From Babylonia areolata (lineage: Eukaryota > Mollusca > Gastropoda > Neogastropoda > Buccinidae), in NCBI RefSeq assembly GCF_041734735.1, contig NC_134879.1, positions 7,871,310-7,935,309 of the forward strand: a DNA stretch of 64,000 bases, given 5' to 3'. The translations under genes and the position numbers were made by a program. Position 1 is the first letter of the stretch. Each line of letters begins with the position of its first letter. The notes under the pieces are model-generated. The model was not told the DNA's origin and ran no database searches. It worked only from the letters and a program-made list of their open reading frames with translations. Of the stretch, positions 45,501-58,200 are shown piece by piece.

Positions 45501-48500
45501 TACTGGACACAGTTTTCAACGCATTTTTTTTGCACATGATGCAACCCCCATTTCCACGCGCATATCACGTGGTCAGTTAGCAAATTATTATCAAGTAGAA
45601 AGGGGTCTTCAGACTTCTACCTGATGTCTGTTCATTTAAGTAGTATTTTTATAATCCAGACACATCAAACTAACCATTCAGAGTCTGTTTATGCGAATTG
45701 AACCAAAATCCAATGAAGGAAAAATTGGAACATATGCAGGACGTTAGTGGATGCCTTATAGGCAACACTTTTTGTAGGACGTCAGCTGACATCTTATAGG
45801 CACTCTACTGGTTAAACCTTAGGTTTATAAGAAACACATGCAAAGTTACATGTACCACACACAAAAAGCAATAAATAAGATGTGTGTGTGTGTGTGTCCA
45901 TTGTAAATTTTAACAATTCATTTTCTCTGGAAATACTTTGTCTGCCAATACCAAATTTGGATGAAACATAGATAATGGGATGAACAAATCTTTATAGTCA
46001 TACCAATGATGAGTTTTAAGTCTTCTTGATTAAGCCCTATTTCTGGATCATGAACAGTTTATTTCATTTAGGCTGCAGATAAAAAAAAAAAAAAAATATA
46101 TATATATATAAATTGGGCTTTTCCTAGTTTGAAGATAGCATGACATCATTTTCTTGTTCACAATTAAAAGAAATAAAAATTCTGGACAGAACACATAGTA
46201 TGACACTAACTACACCATTGACATGTTTACTGCATGTGAATATTTTAAAGTGGATACTGAATTAAATAGAATGAACATAAAAAAAAAATTGAATCGACAG
46301 CAAGTCTCAGTTTTGGTAGTGTACACCAGTCTGCACAGATCTGGAGAAAATGGCAGCATGTTGTTGTGTGCCTGAGGAGATGGCAACAGCTCCTTTACTC
46401 CAAACTTTAAAAAAGTCTCAAAAGTAAAATAATTGAAATACATCCCTCCCCTACCTCTTCCTTGTCTTCAGTTTCTTCAGTTTTAGAGTTATGCATGCGT
46501 GTGAATGACTGCTGTGAAAGCGCTTAGATTTGTCTATGCACAAGATTCAGCGCTATATAAATATAAAATACTGTCATTATTATTATCACCTCAGGTACAG
46601 TAATCAATTTTCATGATAAAAAACCAGTTAGTATGCAGACAAGTTTTGGCTCTGTGGTAAGTCTTCTTGCTTCCAAGCTGAACTTGCTTGATACAATCCT
46701 GACCCAGTAACTTTTTTTTCCAAGCTTAGTATTTAACATAGGAATTAGAATATATTTTGAATGATTTTTATCTCTTTATCCTTTATTGGATAAAGTGCAT
46801 ATCAAAAGCAAGTCTTGAAGGTCTTGCATCTCTTGATTGTTTAGTTTTGTTTTGTTCACTCACCTGTCCTCCTCATGTTTGCATATAAAATAGGATAAAG
46901 TTTATTGCAGCATAAATGTATGAACTTTAAAAAAAAATTTTATACAAGATATATTCATCTTTTTTGTACTGATTTGTATATAGGCTGTCAAGGTCTGACA
47001 GCATGTTGGCTTTGTGCATTGGTCAAGCTTTTTCTTAAAATTAAAAAAAAAAAAAAAATTAAGCTCATTCAGCCTATTAGCCCGAGCAGTGCCCTGGCAT
47101 CAAAACTTATTTAGTATTTGTCTGTGCCCCCACGTGTCAGTTTGGAGGAAAAAACTGTTGATTTTAGTATATTTTCTTTGTTTTTCTGCATCAGTATGGC
47201 AGGGGAACCTACCAAGGCTGTAAAGTCCATTGGGTTGAAAGGCAGATGTGTTGGGAGCATATATTATCAGCCTGCATGCTTTGACACCTCCTTTGAACTG
47301 AAATTGACACTGTTCTTGATCCATTAAAGAATTACGCATAGTTTGTTCAGGGAATGCATTTTCCTGTAAACTGTTGCTTGTGCATCAGCTGTCTGATTTG
47401 AAAGCAAGTTGTAAAGTTAAAATAAAAAATGGTATTAAAAAAATAATTTAAAGTGGAACAAATTAAAATGATGATGATCCAGATTTTTTTTTTTTCATGC
47501 AGATAGTATTTGCCTTTAAATTTTCAAAAAAAATCTTTCATTATTATTATTATTATTGTTTGTTGGTGTTTTTTATTGGTTTTTTTTTAATGTTCTGATG
47601 ACTTGTTCGTGTGTGAAGAATGGCTGTGAATGTTTTCCTTTGTACAGCTCAGTCCTTCTCCAGATACCATCCTTCCAAAGGATACTGGTGGGAGTTCAAA
47701 AACAAAGAGGAAAAGGGTGAATACCTTCATTTTGCAATACAGTACTTATTGACACTCAGCTACCCCAGCTTTGATCAGCCTGATCAGTGCTGGGCCTGTG
47801 CACTTTTGTTTGTGCTTTCATGTCTGTGAAACTGCGTGTTTGCTGCCTATCCGTTGTGCATGTCAAGTCAAGTCAAAATGATCTTTATTGAGGGTAAAAG
47901 AATAAGCTTGTACAGCTTTTTTTCATCCTGCACTCAGAAAAAAAGAGAGAAAAAAAAAGAGAAGACAAGAAAATAGGAAAAAAGAGGGAGGGGGTAGGAA
48001 GAGTATAATATGAAAAATCAAGCACAATAAGACACACATTCTATGGTGAAAAACAGTGTACGGACAATTAGCAAATGAACATAATTATATACATGATGTT
48101 GAAACAATTATTGATACAAAAGCATCATCCTTAGATCATTAAAAAAGATGTTTTGGAAGAGAGACAGTGAGGGTGAGAACAAGAGCGAGACTGAAGACAG
48201 GCAGGCAGACGGAACTGACAAAATACAAGTTCAGAAAGTGAGGAAAGAGGGTTGGAGTCAGAAGACAGAAAAAAAACAGACGGATACACAATAGATAGAC
48301 AGGAATATCAGAGGCAAGGCTAATCATGACAAAACATATATCATTTTTTCCATCAAATATTTCTTGAGAGCTTTTTTAAAGGTTTGCTTCAAATGATATG
48401 ATTTTAAAAAGGAAGGTAAGCTGTTCCATATCGTTGCACCAGAATATGCTAAACTAGATTTATATAAATTGTTTCATGGTTGTGGAAAAGACAGTTTATG

Positions 48501-51500
48501 AGTATGTCTATTTTCATTCATGATAAAATTCTGGATTATTTTCTTTGGGGCCGTTCCATTCATGACACTGTGCATAAATATACATTTGTTAAATAAGAGT
48601 CTACTTCTTAGCAGGAGGATGTCTAGATTTCTGTAGTCAGTATCAGTCACTGTATTAAATTTTAATTTGATAAGTTTTATAGCTCTTTTGTACAAATGAC
48701 TGATGTGTTTGAGGTTAGCATCGCTGGCATTGTCCCATAAGGTGGATGCATAGTTCATTAGAGATAATATATATATGTGCATGAAAAATAGTTTCCTTGA
48801 TTGAAGATTGAGGAATTTCTTAGCCTTGGTAAGTTGGTATATTCTTTTGGAAATTTGTTTTCCTAGGTCTGTAATATGATTTGACTATGACAGGTCATTG
48901 TCTATTATGATCCCTAATACTTTGTGTGCAAAAGAGGAATGCATTTTCTGTCGCTTATGTCATGTGGTCACATACCTATATTTAGTTTTGCCTATCATCT
49001 GGTGCAGCCATTCCCCAGTGTGTCTTGTAGCATGCTTTCTGAAGAAACTTTGACGACTGTGTACATTTAGGTTTATTATTGCTCTAGTGTGCTGCTGCTT
49101 GTGTTGTAATATGTGTGCCAAGTGATTATTTTTGTCTGGGTTTGTTATTGCTCTAGTGTGGATTGTGTTGAATTTAAATCTTCCATTTGCACATGATCTA
49201 ACACTTTGTTAGGACTGTGACTTGTGTATATGTGTTTTTGAAGAATGAAGCACATGTACACAAAGGGAAGCATGTGTACACACAAGAGTGTGTCTGCTCA
49301 CATCACCTCAAACTCAAAGAATGTGACTTAGGAGGTTGTTTATGAAAATAGTTTGCTACCAACATATACATCTATCATGGATGCTCTTGACACATTTCAA
49401 AGCATTTTTGTACCAGAAAGCACAGTCACACTGTAAACCAGTTCAGTGCCAGAGAATTTTGTATTAAAAAAAAAAAAAGTGCTCTCCCCTTGCCAGGGAA
49501 TTTTGAGGATTCAGGGATAATAAATGACAAAAAAATCTAGCACAAAAGCTATGGGCGATACAGAAAGAAAGTAAACGTTTTTGTGAAGGAAAATGAGTGA
49601 AGATTCTGCTTCTGGGCTTTTTTTTCCCCCAATTAGGTTGATTGTAGGTAACTGTTCAAGTATGTAAAGTCAAGATGATTATTTTTGTGCAGCAAAAAAG
49701 TCTATTTCCACCTCTACTTAATGACATCCATAGAGAAAAGAAACAAAATGCAGCTAGAAATAGCATGCCTATTGTCAGATTATACCTGTAGAAGAAACTA
49801 AAACAGGCTATAAGTTTATGAAAACAAATCACAGCTCGTGCAGACATGTAAGTAAATCACTGCCCCAACAATGACAAAGGTGGGTAAAGTCATCGTAAAA
49901 GTTCAATCACGGTCTCAAAAACTGCTTGCCACCTCTTCAAACAAGTTATCCATCTGATTCAGCCAAAAAAAAAAAAGTGTTAAAAACTAAAAGCACGTGT
50001 TTCACGGCCAGTGCAGGTTCAGCCCTGCGTTTCATGAAAATCGTGGAGCATTGGCAGCTGTTGATTCCCTTCTGTCTGCTTTGAAATGTGAGTACTCTCT
50101 TCCCATAAGCCACGCCCCTTTGATGACCTCTGGCTGGCATTCGACCGATCGTCTTACATCACTCCCTCCTCTCCCTCTCCTCCCCTTCTTCCAACGCTCA
50201 CTGCACGTATTCTGTCAGTCATAGCCAGCTGTTCAAAAACGCTGTCTGATTGGATGGACCCAGGACCAGGCTGCTTCCAATTCAGTAGTGGGGCGACCAT
50301 CCCGAACCCAGCGGGTCCCTGGGTGGCGGATAGGGGAACGGCCCTCGGATATGGGGCTTAGCTGCAATATAAGTCAGCTTGTCTGGCCGAATAAGCAGTC
50401 ACGGACCAACTGGCGATGTTCCTACCAGGACGGGGTGGGTCAACAGGTGGTACTGTTGTCCTCACTGAAATACCCCGTGTGTCCTATGACGGGTTCATCA
50501 TGCAGTCAAGAGGCGTGTTATAACCTCTAGCCCCGGGGTGGGACCCTCGGAGAAATAATCCCCCCTGTGCTCACAGGGCAGGACGTACGGGCCATGAGCT
50601 AAGAGTGAGGCACCCCGAAAGAAAACTCCAGCTGAAGATGGCGGTATCGGCCCACTGGCGCAACTTAAACCACGATACCACGCATCCACACTTCCATGAT
50701 GATGCAGTCCACAGAATCTCGATGTGGCGCTCGACCTTCGGAGATCCGCCGGGGAGGCCGGGAGCCGGGCCCTATGCCTCAAAGGGGCCCACCCTAAGCA
50801 ACTGGTGGTCGGACAAGGAAATTCTGCATGCCCATGCGATGAAGAAGGAAACCTCATCCTCCTGCTGGGGCCAAGCAAACAGTACCACCCAGAACACTCA
50901 ACATTCTCCAGTGGAATGCAGAAGGGGTGCATAAGGAGAAACTTGGCCTGGCAGAAAGGATGCACCAAGAAAATATTGACATTGCATGTGTCCAAGAGAC
51001 ACATTTAACCGTAAACCATCAGAGACCATCAGGTTGGACCGTGAGGAAAGAAACAAAGGAGGGGTGCTTGTCTTGGTGCGGAATTCCATCGCCGCACAAG
51101 AACTCAAGATCAACACCAATCAACAGGCAGAGATCCAAGGGGTTGATGTAGTCTTTAAAGAACACAACATCAGGATCTACAATGTCTGTTGCCCTCAAGA
51201 TCGAGATCTTTTCCTCACATACATGACCATCCCAGACAACAACTGCGTGGTGGTGGGATATAGGGGTTGATGTAGTCTTTAAAGAACACAACATCAGGAT
51301 CTACAATGTCTGTTGCCCTCAAGATAGAGATCTTTTCCTCACATACATGAACATCCCAGACAACAACTGCGTGGTGGTGGGATATTTCAACAGTCACTCA
51401 GAGAGATGGGGCTATGAGGAGACGGACAGGAGAGGTGAAGAAGTTGAGCATTGGGAGATTGACACACATCTTCATCTCATCTACCAAGAAGATAATGAAC

Positions 51501-54500
51501 CCACCTTCTACTCTAGACGCTGGATGACCACATCAACACCAGATCTAGCGTTCATCACCAACGACCTGTTCGTCAGGACCACAAGAACAGTCCTCAACCA
51601 GCTTGGAGGATGTGACCACAAGCCCGTAAAACTCTCTGTCAACCTCAGCTTGTAGGCTTCTCAAGCAAAGTGTTTTCCCTGCTGGAATTACAGAAAGGCG
51701 GACTGGACTCTCTTCAAGACCCTCACAGATACATACACAAAGCCAATCAACATCAGGCAGAAGGACTCAAACAAGATGGTTCAAGACTTCACAAAGGCCG
51801 TCTTGAAACTGCTATAGAATCCATCCCAAGAGGAGCATGCAAAGACTACAAGCCCTACTGGACGGAGGAACTCCAGAATCTGGAAGATGCTGTTACAGAA
51901 GCCAGGGACCGAGCAGAAAATCAGCCATCACTGGAGAACAACATAGCGCTGAAGGAAGTAACTGCCAGATACAAGCTGTCCTGCGCACAAGCTGCAAGAA
52001 AAAGCTGGCAAGAGAAAACTGAAATCCTAAATCTCAACAAGGATGGCAGCAAGCTGTGGAAACTGGCAAGAACCCTCAGCAACGAAACGAGTCACACCAC
52101 AATTACAAGAGAATGGAAATTACCTCTCTGGAAAGAAAGCAGCAGACCACTTCATAGACGTCTATGAAAACATCAGCAATCTGGAAGTCCCTCCTGAACA
52201 TAGAGCTGCAGTGCACAGGGCCCAAGGTGAACTTCATGAGAAAGAGCCCCAAGAGGAAGTCATGACCTCAGCTTTCACAGAGAAAGAGCTGGAGGAGGCG
52301 TTGCAGAGCCTCAACCTGAAGAAGTCGCCTCGACCAGACAGAATCACAAATGAAATGATTCTGCATCTTGGGATGAAGAGCAAGGCAGTCCTAACAATCT
52401 TCAACTCCAGCTGGAAGATAGGATCAGTCCCACAGTGTTGGAGGGAAGCAGACATGATCCCCATTCACAAAAAGGGAAAGGACAAGTCGAAGGCTTACCG
52501 CTACAGACCCATCAGCCTTACAAGCTGCTTAGGAAAGCTGATGGAGAGACTTGTCAACACTAGCCTTGTCTGGCACCTTGAGGAGTATCAGCTGCTGAGC
52601 CCTGAACAGGCAGGCTTCTGCCAACACAGATCAACAGAAGACCAGATCACATGCATCACTCAAAGCATTGAGGAATCATTCCAAGAAAAGAAGAACACGC
52701 TTGCTGTCTGAATTGACATGGAGAAGGTGTTCGACAAAGTCAGGAAGGACGGACTCGGGCTCAAACTATGGCGATGTGGTGTGTCTGGGAGGATCAGCCA
52801 GTACTTACACAGCCGCCAAGCCCGCGTCAAGATTCAGGGCCAGAAGAGCAAGAAGAAGGTGCTGAGACAGGGAGTACCACAAGGAGGAGTCCTTTTCCCA
52901 ACGCTGTTCCTCATCTTCATAGATGACATCGTTGGAGAACTGCCAAGAGGGGTCAGAGGAGTGATCTATGCAGATGACCTGGTACTCTGAAGAGTACACC
53001 ACTACAGCACAGGTACGCCTCCAGACTGCGCTCAACAAGATCAGCAACTGGACCAAGGAATGGCTTGTCTCTGTCAGCTCAAGCAAAACAACCTACACAG
53101 TCTTCAGCCTATCCAGCAAGAAGCAAGAGGCGAAGTTGACACTGAACAACCAAAGGCTTGCAGACAAACCCACACCTACCTACCTGGGAGTGACCTTTGA
53201 CCGCAGGCTCAGTTGGAAACAGCAGATCACCAGATGTTGTAGCAGGGCCAAGCTGAGACTGGCGATCATGAAGAAACTTGCAGGGACGGACTGGTGTGCT
53301 GATGAACGTATCCTAAAGAGACTATACGGGGAGAGTCCGACCTGTAGTTGAGTACAGGATATCAGCATGGGCATCAGCTGCAGAGTCTAACCTCGACTAT
53401 CTCAACAAGATACAGAACCAAGCTCAGTGTGTCATAACTGGCGCCATGAGATCCACCCCAATCCTGAAGATGGAGGAGACCACTGGGCTACAGTCATTGG
53501 AGGACAGAAGGGACACAAAGATCCTCATCCAGGCAGCAAAATTCAAATGCCTTGAAAACCATCCAATGAACAACAGGATGAGCAGACCCACCAAGAGCCG
53601 GCTGAAAAGAAGCAGCTTCATCCACCAGTCAAGACGCCTTGAAAGACAAACCCCAGTCTTGATGGAACACGAAGCATAGCCTATCCCGGCAAATGTCACC
53701 CACCCATCTTGGAAGAGGCACGTGTTCCCAACAGTCGTCACCAGCATTCCCAGAGTGGAAAAGAGAGGAACACAGTCAGACACCCAAAGGAAGGCCCTGG
53801 CTATTGAGTACATCTGCAACCAGTACCCCCAGAAAGACTGGACCCATGTCTACAGATGGCTCCGCCACAGAAGCAACGAGGGATGGTGGAGCTGGAATCT
53901 TCCTCCGATACAAAGACAGAGATGAAGAAATTGCAATCCCAACAGGGATCCACCAACTTATGAGCTGAGCGAGAAGCCCTCTGTGAGGAAGCCACAAGAT
54001 TCTCGCAGAACTCCACAAGAACAACAGGGCAGGTGGTGGTGTTCTCAGACGCTCTCTTCGTGCTCCAAGCCCTCAAGAACCCCCACTGCAAAGAACAGAA
54101 CCATCTCACTTCAGCCCTTGTTGCCCTGAGTGCCAGAGTGGAGAAAGCAGTGATACAATGGGCACCAGCACACTGTGGCATCAGAGGCAATGAAAAAGCA
54201 GACATTCTGGCAAAAGACGGTGCACAGAAGGAGCAGGCCAACAAACTGGTGTCATACGATGAAATCAAGACCATCATCAAGGCATAGCAAGGAATAAAGT
54301 GGTGCCTCCAGCACCCCAAATACAACCCAGATGACAGATACCATTTGCTGGAACGACAGGAACAGGTCAAGATCTTCTGCCTGAGGACTGGACTCAACCG
54401 CCTGCTCCACCACCTGCACACAAAATTTGGCATTGGACAGAGTGGAGAGTGCCCTTGTGGTGAGGGACCAATGACAACCGACCACATCCTTCAAGACTGT

Positions 54501-55166
54501 AGGACGCATGCAGCATCCAGGAGGAAGTACTGGCCAACACCCGACAGCAGTGGAAGCCAAGCTGTACGGCACCCTGGAGGAGCTGCGACGGACGGCAGCC
54601 TTCATCGAGGACACTGGGCTGCTCATCTAACGGGAGGCGAACGAGGAAGAAGAAGAAGACTGGATGGATGGACTGAATTACCATCAAGTTTCATCACTGT
54701 TGTTGTCAGTTATCTTCGTTTTCAAACCAATCATCAGACAAGAGAGATCCTTCTCCATCGTGAAAACTGTCCATAATCACAAGCAGAGCTTTCAGAACTG
54801 TGTAAATCTGCTGACTGTGACTATTTGCTTTACTGGACAGTTTTCAACGCATTTTTTTGCACATGATGCAACCCCCTTTTCCACGCATATCACATGGTCA
54901 GCTAATTATTATTGAGTAGAAAGGGGTCTTCTACCTGATTTAAATAGTATTTTTATAATCCAGACACATCAGACTAACTGTTCAGAGTCTTTTTATGTGA
55001 ATTGAATCAAGCTCCAGTAAAGGTAAAATCGGAACATATGCAGGACGTCTTATAGGCATCATGGCAACACTTTATGTAGGACATCAGCTGATGTCTAAAA
55101 GGCACTCTACTGGTTTGACATACTCTTTGTGCTCAGAAATACTGCTGCTTATCTCAACTGTCATAG

Positions 55167-55217
<51 letters not shown>

Positions 55218-58200
55218 AAGTTAAATTGTTAAAAAAACCTGTGGTGGTATATTATGTGTGTGGTGTGCTCAGAGAAAGAGGAGCAGAAGATGAAGGAGAA
55301 GTTGAAGAAGAAGAAAGAGGAGCCCAGCTCCATGTTCCAAAGGCAACGGGTCGACCTGCTTCTTGGGGAACTGGCCCGGAAGTTTGCTCCTCCCCCGCCC
55401 CCAGAGGTTAAAGGTCTGTAATCAAACAGCTTTGTGACCTTGGTTTTTTGTTTTTTCTTCTGATACTTGTTTCTTTTGGCAGTCATTTGTTGTTTTTAAT
55501 TTGATTATTTATTTAGATTTTCAATTATTTCTTTTTAATTACTTAAGCAGAATTTTGGACTTTGTTGTGTGATATATACACGCAACTGGATTTCTTTGCT
55601 AGCTCATTTTGTTTCCATACTGTTATTCATTAAAAGTTAAAGCAATATTTTAATCATTTTCACATTTACCATTTCTGTACGTCGCCTAAACATTTGCTCG
55701 CTGTATGTCGTGGGTGTACAGAAACCCATGCTTTCTATGAAGGAATGACTCCTCGCTGTACGTCATGTGTGTATGGTAACCCATGGTTTCTGTATCAGAA
55801 CTAATCCCTTGCCGTACGTCGTGGGTATAACTCATGGTTTCTGTATAGGAATTAATCCCTTGCTGTACATGGTGGGTGTACAGTAACCCATGGTTTCTTT
55901 ATAGGAACTAATCCCATGCCATACGTTATGGGTGCACAGTCACCCCCACATCTGTACGTAAAGAAATTTCACTTTTACTTTAGCAAACTTGCATATAGTG
56001 CAGTTTCCACTTGCATGCATTTACTCAAGTACATGACCAAGTGCCGGGATGTGAGAGCTATGCAGAAACATGTAAATCCACTTTTCCATTTCATCAAAAA
56101 TACAACAACAAAAACCCCCCTATCAGTTGGGCATGACTGCTGCGAAAAAAAAAAAAAAAAAAAAAAAAGCCCCAGAGTCCATTCCTCAGACCTGTGTAAA
56201 TCTGGAGAAAATGGGGAAGGAGGTGAAGGTATGATGTCACGAAGGGCTATTGTGACACTACTGCAGCTGTATTTGATGACAAAATGGAAGGAAAAAATTC
56301 CACACTGTTCGTCTGTCCAGATAATGAAAGGCCACTTTCTAATCTGTTCTTTGTTGAAGGAACCACAGTTGTGCTAAACAGTACAGTGCATTAATTAGAT
56401 CCAGCTGAGAGTCAATTCTGAGTCTTTTTGATAAAATCTTGAGTGCCTTGAATTATAAACAACAAACAAATACACTTTGAATTAACAACAAACAAACGGA
56501 AAATTATTCACTCTTGTCCTTGGCAATATACCGATGTTCCCATGGCGGGGGAACACACACACACACACACACACACAAAAGAACATACACCCGCAGGTGC
56601 ACCTACTCCTGGTTTCCCCCAACTCTCCATTCAACCTGTCTTCCTCCACCTCTCCTACCTTTCAGACATTAACATTCAAACGTAACATACTAACACACAC
56701 ACTGGTATATGCACGTACATACACACACCACCCCACAAAGACACAGGCACACACACACAGAGGTGCGCGCACACTCATACACACATGCATGCCTGCGCGC
56801 GCACACACACACACACACACACACATGATCTATGTCCCCATCTAGCCACAAGAGCCATCACACTGATTAGTCACTTTATGGAACAAAAACAGCAACAGTT
56901 GGCTAAAAATGTTAATGCTTTTTCCTGTGTGCTGAAATTACTCAGCTGATGATGCACAGATAATTTGATGGCTGCAGATAGTATATTATGCTGTCTAGAT
57001 CTGGTATCTATAGATGAAGTACCGCAGATTCATCTCCATTACAAGCAGAAAATGTTTTATACCAGATTTTAGCTTATAGGAAACACTGTTCTTTCTTTTG
57101 TATGTTTAGTGCCATTTAAAAAAAGATAATATTGACTCCTGCAGAACGATGAAACATTGGTGATTCCTGCATTGTTATTTGGGTTTGTGAACGTTTTTAA
57201 AAAGAACACTGAAACATTTGTGATTCCTGCACTGCATATTTGGGTTTGTAAACTTTTTTGGGGAGGGGGGGGGGGGAGCTTCAGAGGGGCTTTGCACCCC
57301 AGACCCCATTGAGGCGTCACCTTTGCATCGCACCAGGGCCTTTTACAACTGTACATCCACACACACACTCATTCACGCCAAGACACACACACACACACAC
57401 ACTCACAAACACACACACACACAGATGCGTGCGCATCCATTCCATATGGTGTCAAAAAGGATTGTACAAGTGCTGACACAAGTGTAAGAGGTTTTTTCTA
57501 CTCTTCCCCTTCTTCCCCCCCCCCCCCTTGGAGTGGAGTGATGGCCTAGAGGTAACGTGTCCGCCTAGGAAGCGAAAGAATCTGAGCACACTGGTTCGAA
57601 TCCTGGCAGAGTCGCCAGTATTTTCTTCCCCTCCACTAGACCTTCAGTGGTGGTCTGGACGCTAGTCATTTGGATGAGATGATAAATCAAGGTCCCGTGT
57701 GTAGCATGCACTTAGTGCACATAAAAGAACCCATGGCAATAAAAGTGTTGTCCCTGGCAAAATTCTGTAGAAAAATCCACTTTGATAGGAAAACATAAAA
57801 AACTGCAGGCAGGAAAAAAAAAAAAAAAAGGTGGGGGGGGGGTGCTCTCAGTGTAGTGATGTGCTCTCCCTGGGGACAGCAGCCCGATTTTTAACACAGA
57901 GAAATCTGTTATGACAAAAAGAGTAATACAGTACAATACAATACAGTACAAATCGCATGATGTGATAGCAGACATGAGCACAGTGTGTTTACTGAAAGGA
58001 GTGCAACAGATGCTGGCACTGGTACCAGTCCCTTCCTGTTGACTGAAATCTCAGCATTCCTGGCCGCTTTTTTTAAAAAAAATTTTTTTTTATACAGCTG
58101 GGTCTTCTTTATTTTGAACTGATTGGGATGGGATAAGAATAAAATTTCTATATCAACTATATTTTAGATCAATGAAAAAATGGTACAGATCAGTTCTCCC

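Noticed and set aside
45007-45624. Open frame of 205 codons in the transposon
   Set aside because: Copy 2 of the element has the same region broken in all frames, and the protein resembles nothing I know. The opposite strand has only a faint likeness to a piggyBac C terminus.
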